A stretch of 35,797 nucleotides of DNA from Pseudomonadota bacterium (GCA_023423065.1 JAFAGC010000031.1:1-35797); one strand, 5' to 3'. Counted from the first letter of the stretch, positions 22,845 through 31,424 are shown. Numbers and translations: made by a program. Notes: generated by a model not told the origin, from the letters alone.

Positions 22845-23552
22845 TCAGTATCGCCGCCACAGCGGCACGTCGCGACGTTTGAAAAGTGCGACGAGGATGA
22901 TGCCCGCGATGAACCCACCGATGTGAGCGCCGAATGCGATGCCACCCTGGTCCGGCTCGCGCGACGCGGAGAGCGTGCCCATCGCGAGCTGCATCAGGAA
23001 CCACGCCGCGAGCACCCAGATCGCGGGGAATCGCCCGAGCTGCACGATCACGAAGCCGAGCGGCATGCCTAACAACACGCGCGCGCGTGGGAACAGCAGC
23101 ATGTAGGCGCCGAGCACGCCGGAGATCGCGCCGCTCGCGCCCACCATCGGAATCTGCGAATCCGGACCCGTGAGCACCTGCGCGAACACGGCGGCCACTC
23201 CGCACAGGAGGTAGAAGACGAAGAAGCGCACGTGTCCCATCGCGTCTTCGATGTTGTTACCGAAGACCCACAGGTAGAGCATGTTGCCGGCCAGGTGCCA
23301 GATTCCGCCGTGCAGGAACATCGACGTGAAGACGCTCGCGACCGGCGGGATCAGGTCGATCTCCGGCGGCAGCGCGACGCGACCCGTGAGCACGGCGGGG
23401 ATCACGCCGAAGGCGAACGCGACGCGCTCCGGACCATCGCCGGGCATGAGCAGGTGCTGCCATACGTACGCGACGACGCACGCGATGATGATCCCGACCG
23501 TGACCCGCGGCCGGGTCGTGGTCGGGTTTTCGTCGCCGAGCGGCAGCACCAT
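22845..23552 (-). CDS. Rhomboid-family intramembrane serine protease
   Basis: A 235-residue six-to-seven-helix membrane protease. The conserved N-terminal HGGIWHLAGNMLYLWVFGNNIED segment (N90) precedes the GASG serine (S140) in VGASGAISGVLG and the histidine H210 in FGAHIGGFIAG, completing the Ser-His dyad. It cleaves transmembrane segments of other proteins in the bilayer; targets are unknown. The ATG at 23552 is 4 bp after the M1 peptidase stop; the open extension to 23645 lies inside that gene. It shares an operon with the upstream peptidase gene and probably the sheath gene. Confidence 0.92.
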   Translation of the reverse strand: MVLPLGDENPTTTRPRVTVGIIIACVVAYVWQHLLMPGDGPERVAFAFGVIPAVLTGRVALPPEIDLIPPVASVFTSMFLHGGIWHLAGNMLYLWVFGNNIEDAMGHVRFFVFYLLCGVAAVFAQVLTGPDSQIPMVGASGAISGVLGAYMLLFPRARVLLGMPLGFVIVQLGRFPAIWVLAAWFLMQLAMGTLSASREPDQGGIAFGAHIGGFIAGIILVALFKRRDVPLWRRY

Positions 23553-23556
23553 GGCG

Positions 23557-25437
23557 TCAGCGCCCCTTGAGCACGATGGGATCGAGCGTCGTCGTGGCGA
23601 TCGGATGGTAGTTGGGCCGCGCCTTCTCGTAGATGGCGCGGGCACGCGCCGCGCCGGCGGGCGTCTTCATGAGATCTTCGTACAGCGGCTTGATCAGCCG
23701 GCGGCGGCCGATCGTCGTGAGGTACTCCTCGAGCCGCGGCCATGCGGGCGAGTAGTTCTCGCGGATCGCCTCGCGCAGCCAGTTGAACGCGATCTCGGCG
23801 TTGCCCGTGGCGGTGAGACCGAAGGCCTCGTCGAGCTCGACGAGCTTCGCGCGCGGAACCTTGGGTGGCAGGCCCTGGAGGAAATGCACCCACTCGTGCG
23901 TGGTCCATTCGCGCCCCGGAAGGTCTTGGGCCGCGATTTTTCCGGCCAGCCAGTCCTTGCGCGCCACGTCGACCCGGTCGAAGGCATCCGACTGCGGCAG
24001 CACGGCGCTCTTCGGCAGGCCGGGTGCGAAGATCCATTCGTCGATCTCGGCGGCGGTCGCCGCGCCGGGTTTCTTCGGCAGCAGGTTCGCATCGAGGTAC
24101 GTGCGGAATTTTTCGGTCCAGACGCTCTGGAATGCGAACTCGTTGAAATAGCCCTGCGCGAACGCGTCGACGGTGTCGGCGCCGAAGCGGCTCGCGAGCC
24201 AGGTGATGAACAGCTGTCCTTTCACATACGGCACGCGCGTGAAGGCATCGTCCGGATCGCGACCGCGCAGGTCGATCGCGAGCACCTGGTCGCCGGGCGG
24301 CAGCGTGGCGAGTTCGTCCTTGAGAGACGCCGTGTTGAGCACCGCTTCCATGGCCTGGCGCTTCTCACCGTAAACGGCTTCCATGATGCGCGACTCGAGG
24401 TAGTCGGTGAATCCTTCGTTGAGCCACAGGTCGCGCCAGGTCGCGTTGGTCACGAGGTTGCCCGACCACGAATGCGCGAGCTCGTGCGCGATCAGCGCGG
24501 TGAGACTGCGATCGCCGGCGATCACGGTGGGCGTGATGAACGAGAGCCGCGGATTTTCCATGCCGCCGAACGGAAACGACGGCGGCAGGATCAGCAGATC
24601 GTAGCGGCCCCAGCGGTACGGCCCGAAGAGCTTCTCGCCGACCTGCATCATCTGTTCCGTTTCGGAGAATTCGCTCGCGGCCTCGTCGACGATCGAGCTT
24701 TCGGCGAACACGCCGGTGCGCGGGCCGGTCGCGCGGAATTCGAGCTTGCCGATGGCAAGCGCGATCAGGTACGAGGGAATCGCCTGCGGCATGTCGAAGC
24801 GGTACACACCGTCGGCGCTGAGCTCGATCGGATTCTCCGCGCTCATCACCGCACGCATGCCCGGTGGCACGTGGATGATCGCCCGATAGGTCGTGCGCAC
24901 CTGCGGCGTGTCCTGCAGCGGAATCCAGCTGCGCGAATGAATCGCCTGCGACTGGGTGAACAGGAACGGATGCGTCTTGTCGGCCGTGAGCGCCGGCTCC
25001 ACCCACTGCAAGCCCGATGCACCCGGCACCGTCTGGTACGAGATGCGCACGGTGAACTCGTTTGCATCGAGGCCCGCCGGCAGTTCGATATCGAGCGGCG
25101 CGCCGAGAATCGGATCGCGCTTGCCGAGCTCGAACGTCAGCGGCACGAGGTCGCGCGTTCCACGTACCCACCAGGCCTGGCGGATGCCGAGATCGCGCGT
25201 GTCGAGGGTCAGCGATTTCGCGCCCGCGCCGACGCGCGTGACGAGGAGGTCGACGACGCCCGACAGGCGCTTCGCCTCGAACGAAGCGTCGAGCTCCAGA
25301 TCGATGTGCCGTACGCGAAATGCGTCGGTGTTCGCGTACGAGTGGTAGTCGTGTCCCGGCGTGATCGGTTCTTTAGCTGGAGAAGCCGCGTACGCGGCAG
25401 TGGTGCTGAGCAACAGTGCGGCAACGATGAATTTCAT
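23557..25437 (-). CDS. M1-family metallo-aminopeptidase (leukotriene A4 hydrolase-like)
   Basis: A 626-residue exported zinc peptidase. A signal peptide (MKFIVAALLLSTTAAYAAS) precedes the M1 domains. The exopeptidase motif is GGMENP (291-296) and the zinc site is HELAH-x18-E (H318, E319, H322, E341 in LWLNEGFTDY). The C-terminal 200 residues are helical, as in LTA4 hydrolase. It removes N-terminal residues from peptides, probably in the periplasm. The ATG at 25437 gives a clean signal peptide; the longer frame to 25476 reads into the REPIN. Only 11 bp separate the ATG from a long REPIN hairpin, and no Shine-Dalgarno sequence lies between them. Confidence 0.92.
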   Translation of the reverse strand: MKFIVAALLLSTTAAYAASPAKEPITPGHDYHSYANTDAFRVRHIDLELDASFEAKRLSGVVDLLVTRVGAGAKSLTLDTRDLGIRQAWWVRGTRDLVPLTFELGKRDPILGAPLDIELPAGLDANEFTVRISYQTVPGASGLQWVEPALTADKTHPFLFTQSQAIHSRSWIPLQDTPQVRTTYRAIIHVPPGMRAVMSAENPIELSADGVYRFDMPQAIPSYLIALAIGKLEFRATGPRTGVFAESSIVDEAASEFSETEQMMQVGEKLFGPYRWGRYDLLILPPSFPFGGMENPRLSFITPTVIAGDRSLTALIAHELAHSWSGNLVTNATWRDLWLNEGFTDYLESRIMEAVYGEKRQAMEAVLNTASLKDELATLPPGDQVLAIDLRGRDPDDAFTRVPYVKGQLFITWLASRFGADTVDAFAQGYFNEFAFQSVWTEKFRTYLDANLLPKKPGAATAAEIDEWIFAPGLPKSAVLPQSDAFDRVDVARKDWLAGKIAAQDLPGREWTTHEWVHFLQGLPPKVPRAKLVELDEAFGLTATGNAEIAFNWLREAIRENYSPAWPRLEEYLTTIGRRRLIKPLYEDLMKTPAGAARARAIYEKARPNYHPIATTTLDPIVLKGR

Positions 25438-25448
25438 GCCGGCACTGT

Positions 25449-25550
25449 AATGGGGACATTCCTCGTTTCCTAGCAAATGGGGACGGACCCGATGTCAGCG
25501 CGAGACTTAGGTCTGTCCCCGTTTGCTAGGAAACGAGGAATGTCCCCATT
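25449..25550. repeat. REPIN: pair of inverted REP arms, no transposase
   Basis: Two arms of 41 bp (25449-25489 and 25510-25550) are inverted copies of each other with two mismatches, separated by 20 bp. Each matches the arms of the RAYT element (for example TGGGGACATTCCTCGTTTCC). Total length is 102 bp, a normal REPIN size. It is a non-autonomous unit that the neighbouring RAYT could mobilise in trans. It sits between the L,D-transpeptidase stop and the M1 peptidase start, so transcript running through it would fold into a long hairpin just before the M1 AUG. Confidence 0.85.
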
Positions 25551-25562
25551 TAATTCAGGCGA

Positions 25563-26786
25563 TCAATTGGTCGCGGTTTTGGGCGCTGCCGACGGAGAGG
25601 CTGCTTCAGCGGCGGACTCGACCGACGCTTCGCGATCCGAGACGAGTTCCTGGAACGTCGCTTCGTCGACAGGCAGATCGGAAATCCCGTCCCAGGTCGC
25701 GCCCGGCGCCACCGTGTTCTGCACGATCGTCGCGCCCGCGACGATCGCATCGAGCTGATCCGGCCCGCCGGTCACCGACACCGGAATGCCGCGCGGCTCG
25801 TGCGTGATTTTCGCGACCGCGTCCCAGTCGATCTTTTCCTTGCGTGCCGCGAGCTCTTTCTTGATGTTCTCGGCCAGCGTCTTGTTGAGCAGCTTCGCCT
25901 GCGCCTTCTTCCAGTCGCGCGGATCGTCTTCGAGCACGTCGAACGCCTGGATGTGCAGCTCGCCGTCATGCCAGCCGAACAGGAACGGCTGGTTCACGAC
26001 GCGCACCGGCGTGCCGATCGGCGCGAGCTCGAAGAGCTGCGCGATGTCTTCCGGATAGAGCCGGATGCATCCGTGGCTCGAACGCAGGCCGACGCCCGCG
26101 GGCTTGTTGGTGCCGTGGATCATGTACGTCGGCCAGCCGAGGTAGAACGCGTGGCGGCCGAGCGGATTGTCGGGACCCGCGGGCACGACGGCTTCGAGCT
26201 TCTCGCCGCGCTCCTTCAGATGCTCCCGGATGATGGACGCGGTCGGACGCCACACCGGATCCTTCTGGCGGCGCACGATCTTCGTCGCGCCTTCGGGCGT
26301 CTTCCAGCCCACCTTGCCGATGCCGATCGGATACGTGTGCACGACCTGCTGCTCGCCCTTCTTCACCTTCGGGTAATAGAAGAGCCGCATCGCCGCCGCG
26401 TTGATGACGATGCCTTCGCGCGGCGCGTTCGGCAGAACGAACTGCGACGGGATCACGATCTCGCGGTTCGCGCCGGGAAGCCATGGATCGACATCCGGAT
26501 TCGCGCGCACGATTTCCTCGTAACCCACGTTGAAGCGGCGCGCGATGTCGGTGAGCGTGTCGTCCTTCGTGGCCAGCGTCTTCTGCACGACGCCGACGAT
26601 GTCCGTGGTCGCTTCGATCTCGAATCGATGCGTGGGCACCGGTTGCGGCAGCGCCGGCACGACGGGCTCGGCCTTGGCTTCGCGCTTGCTTCCCCATCCG
26701 GGTCCGTTGAACAGCGAGCAACCGGAAATCAACGAGGCGCAAAGCACCATCGCGGCCGCGGGCCGCCATGCGAGGTGGGTCTTCAT
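25563..26786 (-). CDS. L,D-transpeptidase lipoprotein with LysM domain
   Basis: A 407-residue envelope protein. A lipoprotein signal (LISGCS, lipid-attached C23) is followed by a LysM-like region (about 70-113, DTLTDIARRFNVGYEEIVRANPDVDPWLPG) and a YkuD catalytic domain with H224 and SHGCIRL (catalytic C240, R242). YkuD enzymes make 3-3 peptidoglycan cross-links or attach Braun-type lipoproteins. The C-terminal 130 residues are low-complexity and Ala/Lys-rich. ATG at 26786 gives the correct lipobox spacing; a GTG at 26804 is also in frame. A TATACT box lies 6 nt before the ATG. Confidence 0.92.
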   Translation of the reverse strand: MKTHLAWRPAAAMVLCASLISGCSLFNGPGWGSKREAKAEPVVPALPQPVPTHRFEIEATTDIVGVVQKTLATKDDTLTDIARRFNVGYEEIVRANPDVDPWLPGANREIVIPSQFVLPNAPREGIVINAAAMRLFYYPKVKKGEQQVVHTYPIGIGKVGWKTPEGATKIVRRQKDPVWRPTASIIREHLKERGEKLEAVVPAGPDNPLGRHAFYLGWPTYMIHGTNKPAGVGLRSSHGCIRLYPEDIAQLFELAPIGTPVRVVNQPFLFGWHDGELHIQAFDVLEDDPRDWKKAQAKLLNKTLAENIKKELAARKEKIDWDAVAKITHEPRGIPVSVTGGPDQLDAIVAGATIVQNTVAPGATWDGISDLPVDEATFQELVSDREASVESAAEAASPSAAPKTATN

Positions 26787-26792
26787 GGTCGA

Positions 26793-26798
26793 AGTATA
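26793..26798 (-). promoter_or_regulatory. Candidate -10 box 6 nt before the L,D-transpeptidase ATG
   Basis: TATACT on the minus strand ends 6 nt upstream of the ATG at 26786, so initiation at the normal distance would begin at or beside the start codon and make a leaderless mRNA. There is no good -35 hexamer and no Shine-Dalgarno sequence before the ATG. Pattern-based only. Confidence 0.3.
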
Positions 26799-26835
26799 TG
26801 TCACGGGATCGTCGTTTCTGACTGTCTGGATTCTG

Positions 26836-27339
26836 CTACAGCAACGTGGGCTGGTTCGGCAGTTCGTCGCGGTCCCGCGCGCGGGCCTCGCGCGACTCGA
26901 ACGGAAAATGGCTTTCTAACAAGGAACCCACCGCGTTCACGCCCGCGAGCGCGCCCTCGGCGAAACGGCCGGCGCGGAAGTGCTCTTCCATCTGTTTGCA
27001 GGCGGCTTCCCATTTCTCTGGGGGAATCACCGCGGCGGCACCCCGATCCGCGACGATTTCCACGTCGCGATCCGCCACCAGTACATGGATGAGTACGCCG
27101 TTGCGCCGCCGGGTGTCCCAGACCTGCAGCAGCGAGAACAACCGCGCGGCTCGCTCGCGTGGCGTCGTGCCCGCGAACAGGTCGCCGAGATCGAGCGCGG
27201 TCTCGATCACGAAGCGGATCTCGGCACTGGTGCGCGCCTCGATCGAGCCGATCGTGTTCTCGATGGACGCGAGGACCTCGTCCGGGAATCGGCGCCGCGT
27301 GCCGATCCGGGTGGCGAACAGGTGCCTGAGCGCGCGCAT
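26836..27339 (-). CDS. TPM-domain protein, short form
   Basis: A 167-residue protein carrying a TPM (TLP18.3/Psb32/MOLO-1) domain: SIENTIGSIEARTSAEIRFVIETAL, then RAARLFSLLQVWDTRRRNGVLIHVLVADRDVEIVADRG. It lacks a clear signal peptide or C-terminal membrane segment, unlike its upstream partner. TPM domains occur beside LemA genes in many bacteria and the biochemical role is not settled; phosphatase-like activity has been reported for plant relatives. It starts 7 bp after the longer TPM gene, completing a lemA-TPM-TPM operon. Confidence 0.85.
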   Translation of the reverse strand: MRALRHLFATRIGTRRRFPDEVLASIENTIGSIEARTSAEIRFVIETALDLGDLFAGTTPRERAARLFSLLQVWDTRRRNGVLIHVLVADRDVEIVADRGAAAVIPPEKWEAACKQMEEHFRAGRFAEGALAGVNAVGSLLESHFPFESREARARDRDELPNQPTLL

Positions 27340-27346
27340 GATCTAA

Positions 27347-28228
27347 CTACCAGCGTCCCGAGGCGCCACCGCCTCCGAAGCCGCCGCCCATGCCTCCGCC
27401 GAATCCTCCTCCGAATCCCCCACCGCGGCCGGATCCTCCGCCGCCGAAACCGCCCGGCCAGCCGCGGTCCCGAAAGACGTGACCACCGCCGTAACGCATG
27501 CCGGCGCCCATGCCGAACAACAACGTGAACAGGAACAGGCCGAGGCCCGCGCCCACCGCGCCGATCACGCTCGACGAGATCAGCCACGTGAGTCCCGCTC
27601 CGCCGGCGCCCGCCACGCCGGCGGCCGGAAGTCGGCCGATCATGGGGCGCAGGATGCTCGCGAGCATGAATCCGCCGATCAGCAGCAGCGGCCACGGCAG
27701 TCCGCCGCCGTCATCCGGCTTCCAGGTCTTGTCGGGCTCCGGCAGCGGTTCGCCATCGACGACGCGAATCATCTGGTCGAGCCCGGCGTTGATGCCGCCG
27801 TAGAAGTCCCCCTGCCTGAATAGCGGCGCGACGGTCTCATCGATGATCCTGCGCGAGGCGAGATCGGTGAGCGCGCCCTCGAGTCCGTAGCCCACCTCGA
27901 TGCGCATCGTGCGATCGTCCTTCGCGACGATGAGGATCGCGCCGTCATCGGGTTTCTCGCGGCCGACCTTCCAGGTATCCGCGAGACGGATCCCGAACTG
28001 CGCGATGTCCTCCGGCTCCGTCGTCGGCACCATCAGCACCGCGATCTGCGCGCCCTTGCGTTGCTGGAACGCGATCAGTTTCTCGTTGAGCGCCGCCTGC
28101 TGCTGCGCGGTCAGGGTACCGGTCAGGTCGACGACCGGCGCCTCGTACGCGGGAATCGGAACCTGCGCGCGCGCCGGTTCCACGCCGGCCGCGACCAGCA
28201 TCGCGAGCGTGAGGACGACGGCTTTCAA
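27347..28228 (-). CDS. TPM-domain membrane protein (YgcG-like) with Gly-rich tail
   Basis: A 293-residue protein starting at TTG 28228, which gives a good signal peptide (LKAVVLTLAMLVAAGVEPARAQ, first residue read as Met) 11 bp after the lemA stop. The TPM domain (about 25-170) includes VPIPAYEAPVVDLTGTLTAQQQ, PDDGAILIVAKDDRTMRIEVGYGLEGAL and GDFYGGINAGLDQM. Two hydrophobic segments follow, then a Gly-rich tail (GGGFGGG repeats) ending GGGASGRW. This is the usual YgcG/BatA-neighbour layout, exported and membrane anchored. Frame extension further upstream overlaps lemA and was rejected. Confidence 0.85.
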   Translation of the reverse strand: MKAVVLTLAMLVAAGVEPARAQVPIPAYEAPVVDLTGTLTAQQQAALNEKLIAFQQRKGAQIAVLMVPTTEPEDIAQFGIRLADTWKVGREKPDDGAILIVAKDDRTMRIEVGYGLEGALTDLASRRIIDETVAPLFRQGDFYGGINAGLDQMIRVVDGEPLPEPDKTWKPDDGGGLPWPLLLIGGFMLASILRPMIGRLPAAGVAGAGGAGLTWLISSSVIGAVGAGLGLFLFTLLFGMGAGMRYGGGHVFRDRGWPGGFGGGGSGRGGGFGGGFGGGMGGGFGGGGASGRW

Positions 28229-28239
28229 GGCGGCGGGGC

Positions 28240-28908
28240 TTAGTTGGCCGGTGGGTTGGCCGGGGCCGGCGCGGGCTGCGGGGCTTCGACCGGTTCGTTC
28301 GACTGCGAGGGCGTCGTCGAATCGAAATTCACGGCCGGGGCCGTGGCGATCGCCGCCTCGTTCTCGACCGTGAAGTTCGGCTTCACGTCGAAGCCGAAGA
28401 CGTTCGCGGTGAGATTCGTCGGGAACTCGCGCACCGTCACGTTGAACGCGCGCACCGCGTCGATGTAGCGATTGCGTGCGACGGCGATGCGGTTCTCGGT
28501 TCCCTCGAGCTGCGCCTGCAGGTCGCGGAAGTTCGCATCCGACTTGAGCTCGGGGTACCGCTCGACGGTGACCAGCAGGCTCTTGAGCGCCTGCGTGAGC
28601 TCGCCCTGCGCGGCCTGGAATTTCGCGAAGGCCGCCGGGTCGTTGATGAGCTCGGGCGTCGCCTGGATCGACGTGGCCCGCGCGCGCGCCTCGGTCACGC
28701 CGACCAGCACGCGTTCTTCCTGGGCGGCGAAGCCTTTCACCGTCGCGACGAGGTTCGGGACCAGGTCCGCGCGCCGTTGATATTGGTTGACGACCTCGGA
28801 CCAGGCGGCCTTCACGGCCTCGTCCTGGTTCTGCAGGCGGTTGTACCCGCATCCCGAAACGCCCAAGGACGCAACGAGTGCGATCACGCCGAGTGCCAGC
28901 TTTCTCAT
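28240..28908 (-). CDS. LemA family lipoprotein
   Basis: A 222-residue LemA protein with an N-terminal lipobox (LGVSGCGYN, C20). The helical core holds NRLQNQDEAVKAAWSEVVNQYQRRADLVPNLVATVKGFA, PELKSDANFRDLQAQLEGTENRIAVARNRYIDAVRAFN and REFPTN, all diagnostic of LemA. The tail is Pro/Ala-rich. Function is unresolved; it is nearly always coupled to TPM proteins, as here. The ribosome-binding site is GGAG 6 bp upstream of the ATG. Confidence 0.92.
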   Translation of the reverse strand: MRKLALGVIALVASLGVSGCGYNRLQNQDEAVKAAWSEVVNQYQRRADLVPNLVATVKGFAAQEERVLVGVTEARARATSIQATPELINDPAAFAKFQAAQGELTQALKSLLVTVERYPELKSDANFRDLQAQLEGTENRIAVARNRYIDAVRAFNVTVREFPTNLTANVFGFDVKPNFTVENEAAIATAPAVNFDSTTPSQSNEPVEAPQPAPAPANPPAN

Positions 28909-28939
28909 GGGGATCTCCGCGCGAGGTGTCTAACAGCAG

Positions 28940-31000
28940 CTACCAGATTTTGACACGCTCCGTCGGAGCCCGGTACATGCGATCACCGGGCTTCACGCCA
29001 AACGCGTCGTAAAAAGCGGCGATGTTGCTTGCAGGACCATTCGTACGGAACTCGCTCGGGCTGTGCGGATCGGTCACGAGCCGCTTGAGCAGTTCCTCGT
29101 CGCGGTACTTGCGGCGCCAGACCTGCGCCCATCCCAGGAAGAAACGCTGATCGCCCGTGAAGCCGTCGATCTCGGGCGCCGGCTGGCCGGCCAGCGAAAG
29201 TTTGTAGGCCTTGAGCGCGACTTCCATGCCGGACAAGTCCCCGATGTTCTCGCCGAGCGTGAGCCTGCCGTCGATGTGCCGGTTGTCGAGCACCGTGTAG
29301 CCGTCGAACTGCTTCGCCAGCATGTCGGCGCGTAGTTTGAACTTCTCGCCGTCCTCGGCCGTCCACCAGTCGCGCAGGTTGCCGTCGCCGTCGAACTGCC
29401 GGCCCGAGTCGTCGAAGCCATGGCTGATCTCGTGGCCGATGACCGAGCCGATGCCGCCGTAGTTCACCGCGTCGTCCGCGGCCGGATCGAAGAACGGCGG
29501 CCGCAGGATCGCGGCCGGGAACGTGATCTCGTTGGTGGTCGGGTTGTAGTAGGCGTTGACCGTCTGCGGCGTCATGAGCCATTCGCCCTTGTCGACCGGA
29601 CCGCCCGCGCGGTTCACGTAACGCTGGTGCTCGAACTGCCTGGCCCTCAACACGTTGCCGACCAGGTCGTCGGCGCGGATCGCGAGCGTCGAGTAATCGC
29701 GCCACTTGTCGGGGTAGCCGATCTTCACGGTGATCTTGGAGAGCTTCTTCTTCGCCTCCGCACGCGTGGCGGCGCTCATCCAGTCGAGCTCGTCGATCGA
29801 CATGTCGAACGCGATGAGCAGGTTGCCGACGATGTCGAGCATGCGACGCTTCGCGTCGGCGCCGAAATGCGCCTCGACGAACATCTGTCCGATGAGTTCG
29901 CCGATGTCGTCGTCCATCGCGTCGACCGCGCGCCGCCAGCGCGGGCGCTGCTCGGCGACGCCGTTCAGCGTGCGCTCATGGAAATCGAACCGCAGGTCGG
30001 CGTACGCGGCCGACAGGTTCGGCGCGTACTCGTCGAGCAGCTTGAACTTGAAGTACACGCGCCAGTCCGCGACCGGTACCGTCTTCACGAGCTGTCCGAT
30101 GCCCTTGATGAAGGGCGGCTGGCTCACATCGAGCCGCTGCGCGGGCGCGCCCATGCCGTCGAAGAACGCGAGCCAGTCGAAGCCCGGTACGAGCGCCTGG
30201 TACTCCGGCAGCATCATCGGGTTGTAGTTCTTCACCGGGTCGCGCAGCTGCACGTTGGTCCACTGGTAGTTCGCGATGCGCGTCTCGAGCGCGGCGATGC
30301 GCGCGGCGGCCGAGCGCGCGTTGCGTTCGCCCGAGAGCGCCAGCAGTTTCTCCACGTATTCGGCGAAGCGCGCACGGAAGCGCGCGTATTTCTCGTCGGG
30401 GTTCAGGTAGTAATCCCGGTCCGGCATCGTGAGACCCGACTGGAACAGCGCGCCCAGATAGACGCTCGAGTTCCTGCTGTCGGGACTCGTGTTCCATGCG
30501 AAGGGCACCGATACGCCGATGCGCTGCGAATGACCGATGTAGTGCGCGACGTCGCGCGCGGTCACGATGCCGTCGATGCGCCGCAGTTCCTCGTTGAGCG
30601 GTGCGAGCCCGAGACTCTCGATGCGCGAAGTGTCCATGTAGGCGTTGTAGTAGTCGCCGACCTTCTGCGCGACGGAACCCGGCGCGCGATCGGGCTGCCC
30701 GGCGGCGTTGACGATGAGCTCGCGCACTTCCTCGCGCGCCTTGTCGTCGAGGATCGAGAACGAGCCGTAGTTCGAGCGATCGGGCGGAATCCCGGTGTTC
30801 GTGAGCCAGGCGCCTCCGACGAACCGGTACAGGTCGTCCTGCGGCCGGACGCCGCGGTCGAAGCCCGCGAGGTCCAGTCCGGACTTCGGCGGCGGCGCGG
30901 GCGCGGCGACGGGCGGCGCTTCGACCTTGTTCTTCGAAGACTGGGCAGCGCAGGCGGTGAGCACCGCCGCGAGTGCAGCGACGGCAAGTCGGTTCGACAT
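28940..31000 (-). CDS. M13 family metallopeptidase (neprilysin/PepO-like) lipoprotein
   Basis: A 686-residue extracytoplasmic zinc endopeptidase. The N-terminus has a lipobox (LTACAA, C17), then a Pro/Ala linker. Conserved M13 elements are NAYYNPTTNEITFPAAIL (482-499), the zinc motif VIGHEISHGFDD (H523, E524, H527), GENIGD with E584 as third ligand and D588, and the terminal Trp of the family; the usual cysteine four residues from the end is replaced (ERVKIW). It cleaves short peptides in the periplasm. The ATG at 31000 is chosen for the signal peptide; the longer frame starts within a terminator. Confidence 0.92.
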   Translation of the reverse strand: MSNRLAVAALAAVLTACAAQSSKNKVEAPPVAAPAPPPKSGLDLAGFDRGVRPQDDLYRFVGGAWLTNTGIPPDRSNYGSFSILDDKAREEVRELIVNAAGQPDRAPGSVAQKVGDYYNAYMDTSRIESLGLAPLNEELRRIDGIVTARDVAHYIGHSQRIGVSVPFAWNTSPDSRNSSVYLGALFQSGLTMPDRDYYLNPDEKYARFRARFAEYVEKLLALSGERNARSAAARIAALETRIANYQWTNVQLRDPVKNYNPMMLPEYQALVPGFDWLAFFDGMGAPAQRLDVSQPPFIKGIGQLVKTVPVADWRVYFKFKLLDEYAPNLSAAYADLRFDFHERTLNGVAEQRPRWRRAVDAMDDDIGELIGQMFVEAHFGADAKRRMLDIVGNLLIAFDMSIDELDWMSAATRAEAKKKLSKITVKIGYPDKWRDYSTLAIRADDLVGNVLRARQFEHQRYVNRAGGPVDKGEWLMTPQTVNAYYNPTTNEITFPAAILRPPFFDPAADDAVNYGGIGSVIGHEISHGFDDSGRQFDGDGNLRDWWTAEDGEKFKLRADMLAKQFDGYTVLDNRHIDGRLTLGENIGDLSGMEVALKAYKLSLAGQPAPEIDGFTGDQRFFLGWAQVWRRKYRDEELLKRLVTDPHSPSEFRTNGPASNIAAFYDAFGVKPGDRMYRAPTERVKIW

Positions 31001-31036
31001 GAAAGCCCCGGGAATATGGTGGATTGGCCGGAGTAT

Positions 31037-31069
31037 AAAAAAAGCCCCGAGCTTTTGGAGCTTGGGGCT
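31037..31069 (-). terminator. Rho-independent terminator of the small 31131-31325 gene
   Basis: On the minus strand an 11-bp stem (arms 31059-31069 and 31043-31053, one G-T wobble, 5-nt loop TTTGG equivalent) is followed by seven Ts (31043-31037). This is the best intrinsic terminator in the window. It lies between the small gene and the M13 gene, so M13 needs a promoter between the hairpin and its ATG or read-through. Confidence 0.85.
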
Positions 31070-31130
31070 CTGGAAGGCGGACTTTCGATGAAGGGATATG
31101 AAGTCCGCTAGGGGATACTCGCCCACGAAA

Positions 31131-31325
31131 TCAGTGCAGTCGCGCGACCTGCAAAATCTTGATGTCCTCGGCGTCGATCTCGAAGTTCGCGGCCAGCAAG
31201 CGGCGCAGTTCCTTCGAATCCTTGCGTTCGCCGAGCGGATGCGTCAGCTCGATGACACCGCTCCACTCGCTCGAATGAGCGGGTTCGGCGCTCGTGACGA
31301 AGTGCGTGTAGTAGCGGGCAGCCAT
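31131..31325 (-). CDS. Small protein of unknown function
   Basis: A 64-residue ORF starting MAARYYTHFVTSAEPAHSSEW and ending EIDAEDIKILQVARLH. It has no membrane segment, and codon-position bias is like that of its neighbours. It is followed by a good terminator (31037-31069), which supports it being a transcribed gene. No family is recognised. It is divergent from greB. Confidence 0.65.
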   Translation of the reverse strand: MAARYYTHFVTSAEPAHSSEWSGVIELTHPLGERKDSKELRRLLAANFEIDAEDIKILQVARLH

Positions 31326-31418
31326 GGGACACAGAGTAGAGAGACCCCCGCAGGACGGCTGTGAGGCGCAGCACAGACCCCGGTGGCCCGGGACGACCCG
31401 ACTGAGACTTTCATCACA

Positions 31419-31424
31419 TATGAT
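31419..31424 (+). promoter_or_regulatory. Candidate -10 box 7 nt before the greB start
   Basis: TATGAT ends 7 nt before the GTG start at 31432. A transcript initiated at the normal distance would start at or beside the GTG, giving a leaderless mRNA; there is no clear Shine-Dalgarno sequence. No good -35 hexamer is seen. Confidence 0.35.

Noticed and set aside
20270..23552. A prophage in this stretch
   Set aside because: Only the sheath is phage-like; no integrase, tail tube, baseplate, capsid, terminase, lysis gene or attachment repeat is seen.
21096..23552. A rhomboid-sheath fusion, since both are in the same reading frame
   Set aside because: A TGA at 22847-22845 separates them, and the rhomboid is complete.
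20901..25473. Two long plus-strand frames (723 and 730 residues)
   Set aside because: They are antisense to the sheath and M1 peptidase genes and have no recognisable motif.
25438..25476. TTG start at 25476 for the M1 peptidase
   Set aside because: It would add residues encoded by the REPIN in front of a good signal peptide.
17945..25550. The four REP arms as a CRISPR array
   Set aside because: They are inverted pairs far apart, with no regular spacers and no cas genes.
29420..31111. A 563-residue open frame on the plus strand
   Set aside because: It is antisense to the M13 peptidase, which has intact catalytic motifs and a signal peptide.
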